A model generated the notes under the pieces. The model was not told the origin of the DNA and ran no database searches. It saw only the letters and a list, made by a program, of their open reading frames with translations. DNA of 64,000 bases, from assembly GCA_963777625.1 (NCBI GenBank), contig CAVZRO010000006.1, positions 186,001-250,000 on the forward strand. Reading direction: 5' to 3'. This DNA comes from DATDIC01 sp963777625 (GTDB lineage: Bacteria > Pseudomonadota > Alphaproteobacteria > Acetobacterales > Acetobacteraceae). A program made the translations under genes and the position numbers. Shown piece after piece: positions 63,772-64,000 of the stretch (positions are counted from its first letter, which is position 1; every line of letters starts with the position of its first letter).

Positions 63772-64000
63772 ATGAGGAGAGCGACGCGGCGCGAGCGGGA
63801 TGCCGGTCCGAAGGCGGCAACCCGGGCTTGGCTGCGGCAGGAGACTCAGCGCGGCAGCCGTGCAGCCCGGCCGGTTGTGGCGCTCGGCTTGGCCGGCACG
63901 TTGGTTGCCGTCGGGCAGACCTATTGTATTGCCCGTGCACTTGCCGCCACGCTTACCGGTCATTCGCTTCCAATTCTGGCTTTGACAGCGTTTGCTCTGC
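63772..64000 (+). CDS. cydD: CydD-like ABC exporter subunit (5' part)
   Basis: ATG 63772 opens 76 codons running off the window. They comprise a basic N-terminus, then VVALGLAGTLVAVGQTYCIA and a second hydrophobic stretch PILALTAFAL. This order is typical of CydD, the thiol-exporting ABC protein needed for cytochrome bd assembly. The ATPase domain is outside the window, so the call rests on the first membrane helix region. Confidence 0.6.
   Translation, partial: MRRATRRERDAGPKAATRAWLRQETQRGSRAARPVVALGLAGTLVAVGQTYCIARALAATLTGHSLPILALTAFAL

Overview
The window looks like chromosomal DNA from a high-GC alphaproteobacterium, most likely Rhodospirillales/Acetobacteraceae. This is an inference from gene families and codon bias: an AcnA-type aconitase, a MidA-family complex I methyltransferase, UbiK/UbiH ubiquinone genes, isolated ccmAB, an egtBD ergothioneine pair, and an exosortase A-type O-glycosylation ligase. 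No plasmid or phage backbone is visible and there are no rRNA genes. One tRNA (Leu, anticodon TAA) lies at 29211-29291.

Layout. 1-5.4 kb is an accessory cell-surface patch: a degenerate IS481 element with intact ends and target duplication, two methyltransferases, an O-ligase and a tiny membrane protein overlapping it. 5.5-9.7 kb holds ccmBA divergent from acnA. A 43-codon secreted peptide gene (9687-9818) follows. 10.1-15.2 kb is a minus-strand cluster: a biotin-dependent carboxylase alpha subunit, a desuccinylase-type deacylase, a TerB protein and a class III aminotransferase. 15.3-20.8 kb carries ubiK divergent from a tightly overlapping run hldD-lgt-midA-pgeF-lipoprotein, facing a MlaC/HpnM-like gene. 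20.9-25.7 kb has a large cyclase/AAA/TPR regulator and an amidohydrolase. 26-28.2 kb is egtBD. 28.2-34.1 kb has a sulfotransferase, the tRNA, a 2-hydroxyacid dehydrogenase, a class A penicillin-binding protein, a CmcJ/NvfI-like oxygenase unit and a 3-methyladenine glycosylase.

34.2-44 kb looks like a sugar-acid module: dgoK-dgoA, a PcaB-like lyase, a complete carbohydrate ABC importer, and an enolase-superfamily dehydratase on the opposite strand. That dehydratase is translationally overlapped with an M15 peptidase and a very large multi-module glycosyltransferase (44024-48283). 48.8-55.5 kb holds a 3-hydroxyisobutyrate-dehydrogenase-like gene, LysE and MFS exporters with a divergent TetR regulator and two operator-like palindromes, a chemoreceptor and a flavin reductase. 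56.1-60.6 kb is the glycine cleavage operon gcvTHP, with a structured leader and a TTG start. The right end has DUF1203, a 2-hydroxyacid dehydrogenase, ubiH and the first 76 codons of cydD.

Six otherwise well-conserved genes (midA, the lipoprotein, MlaC/HpnM, MFS, TetR and the chemoreceptor) each contain exactly one apparent +1 insertion. Removing one base restores a full-length frame every time. This points to assembly insertion errors more than independent gene decay and should be resolved first. I did not find a clear, self-contained undescribed system. The best candidates for novelty are the Trp-rich microprotein coupled to the O-ligase (with a second remnant nearby), the secreted micropeptide after acnA, the giant glycosyltransferase overlapped with an enolase and a peptidase, and the CmcJ-like oxygenase with its small partner.
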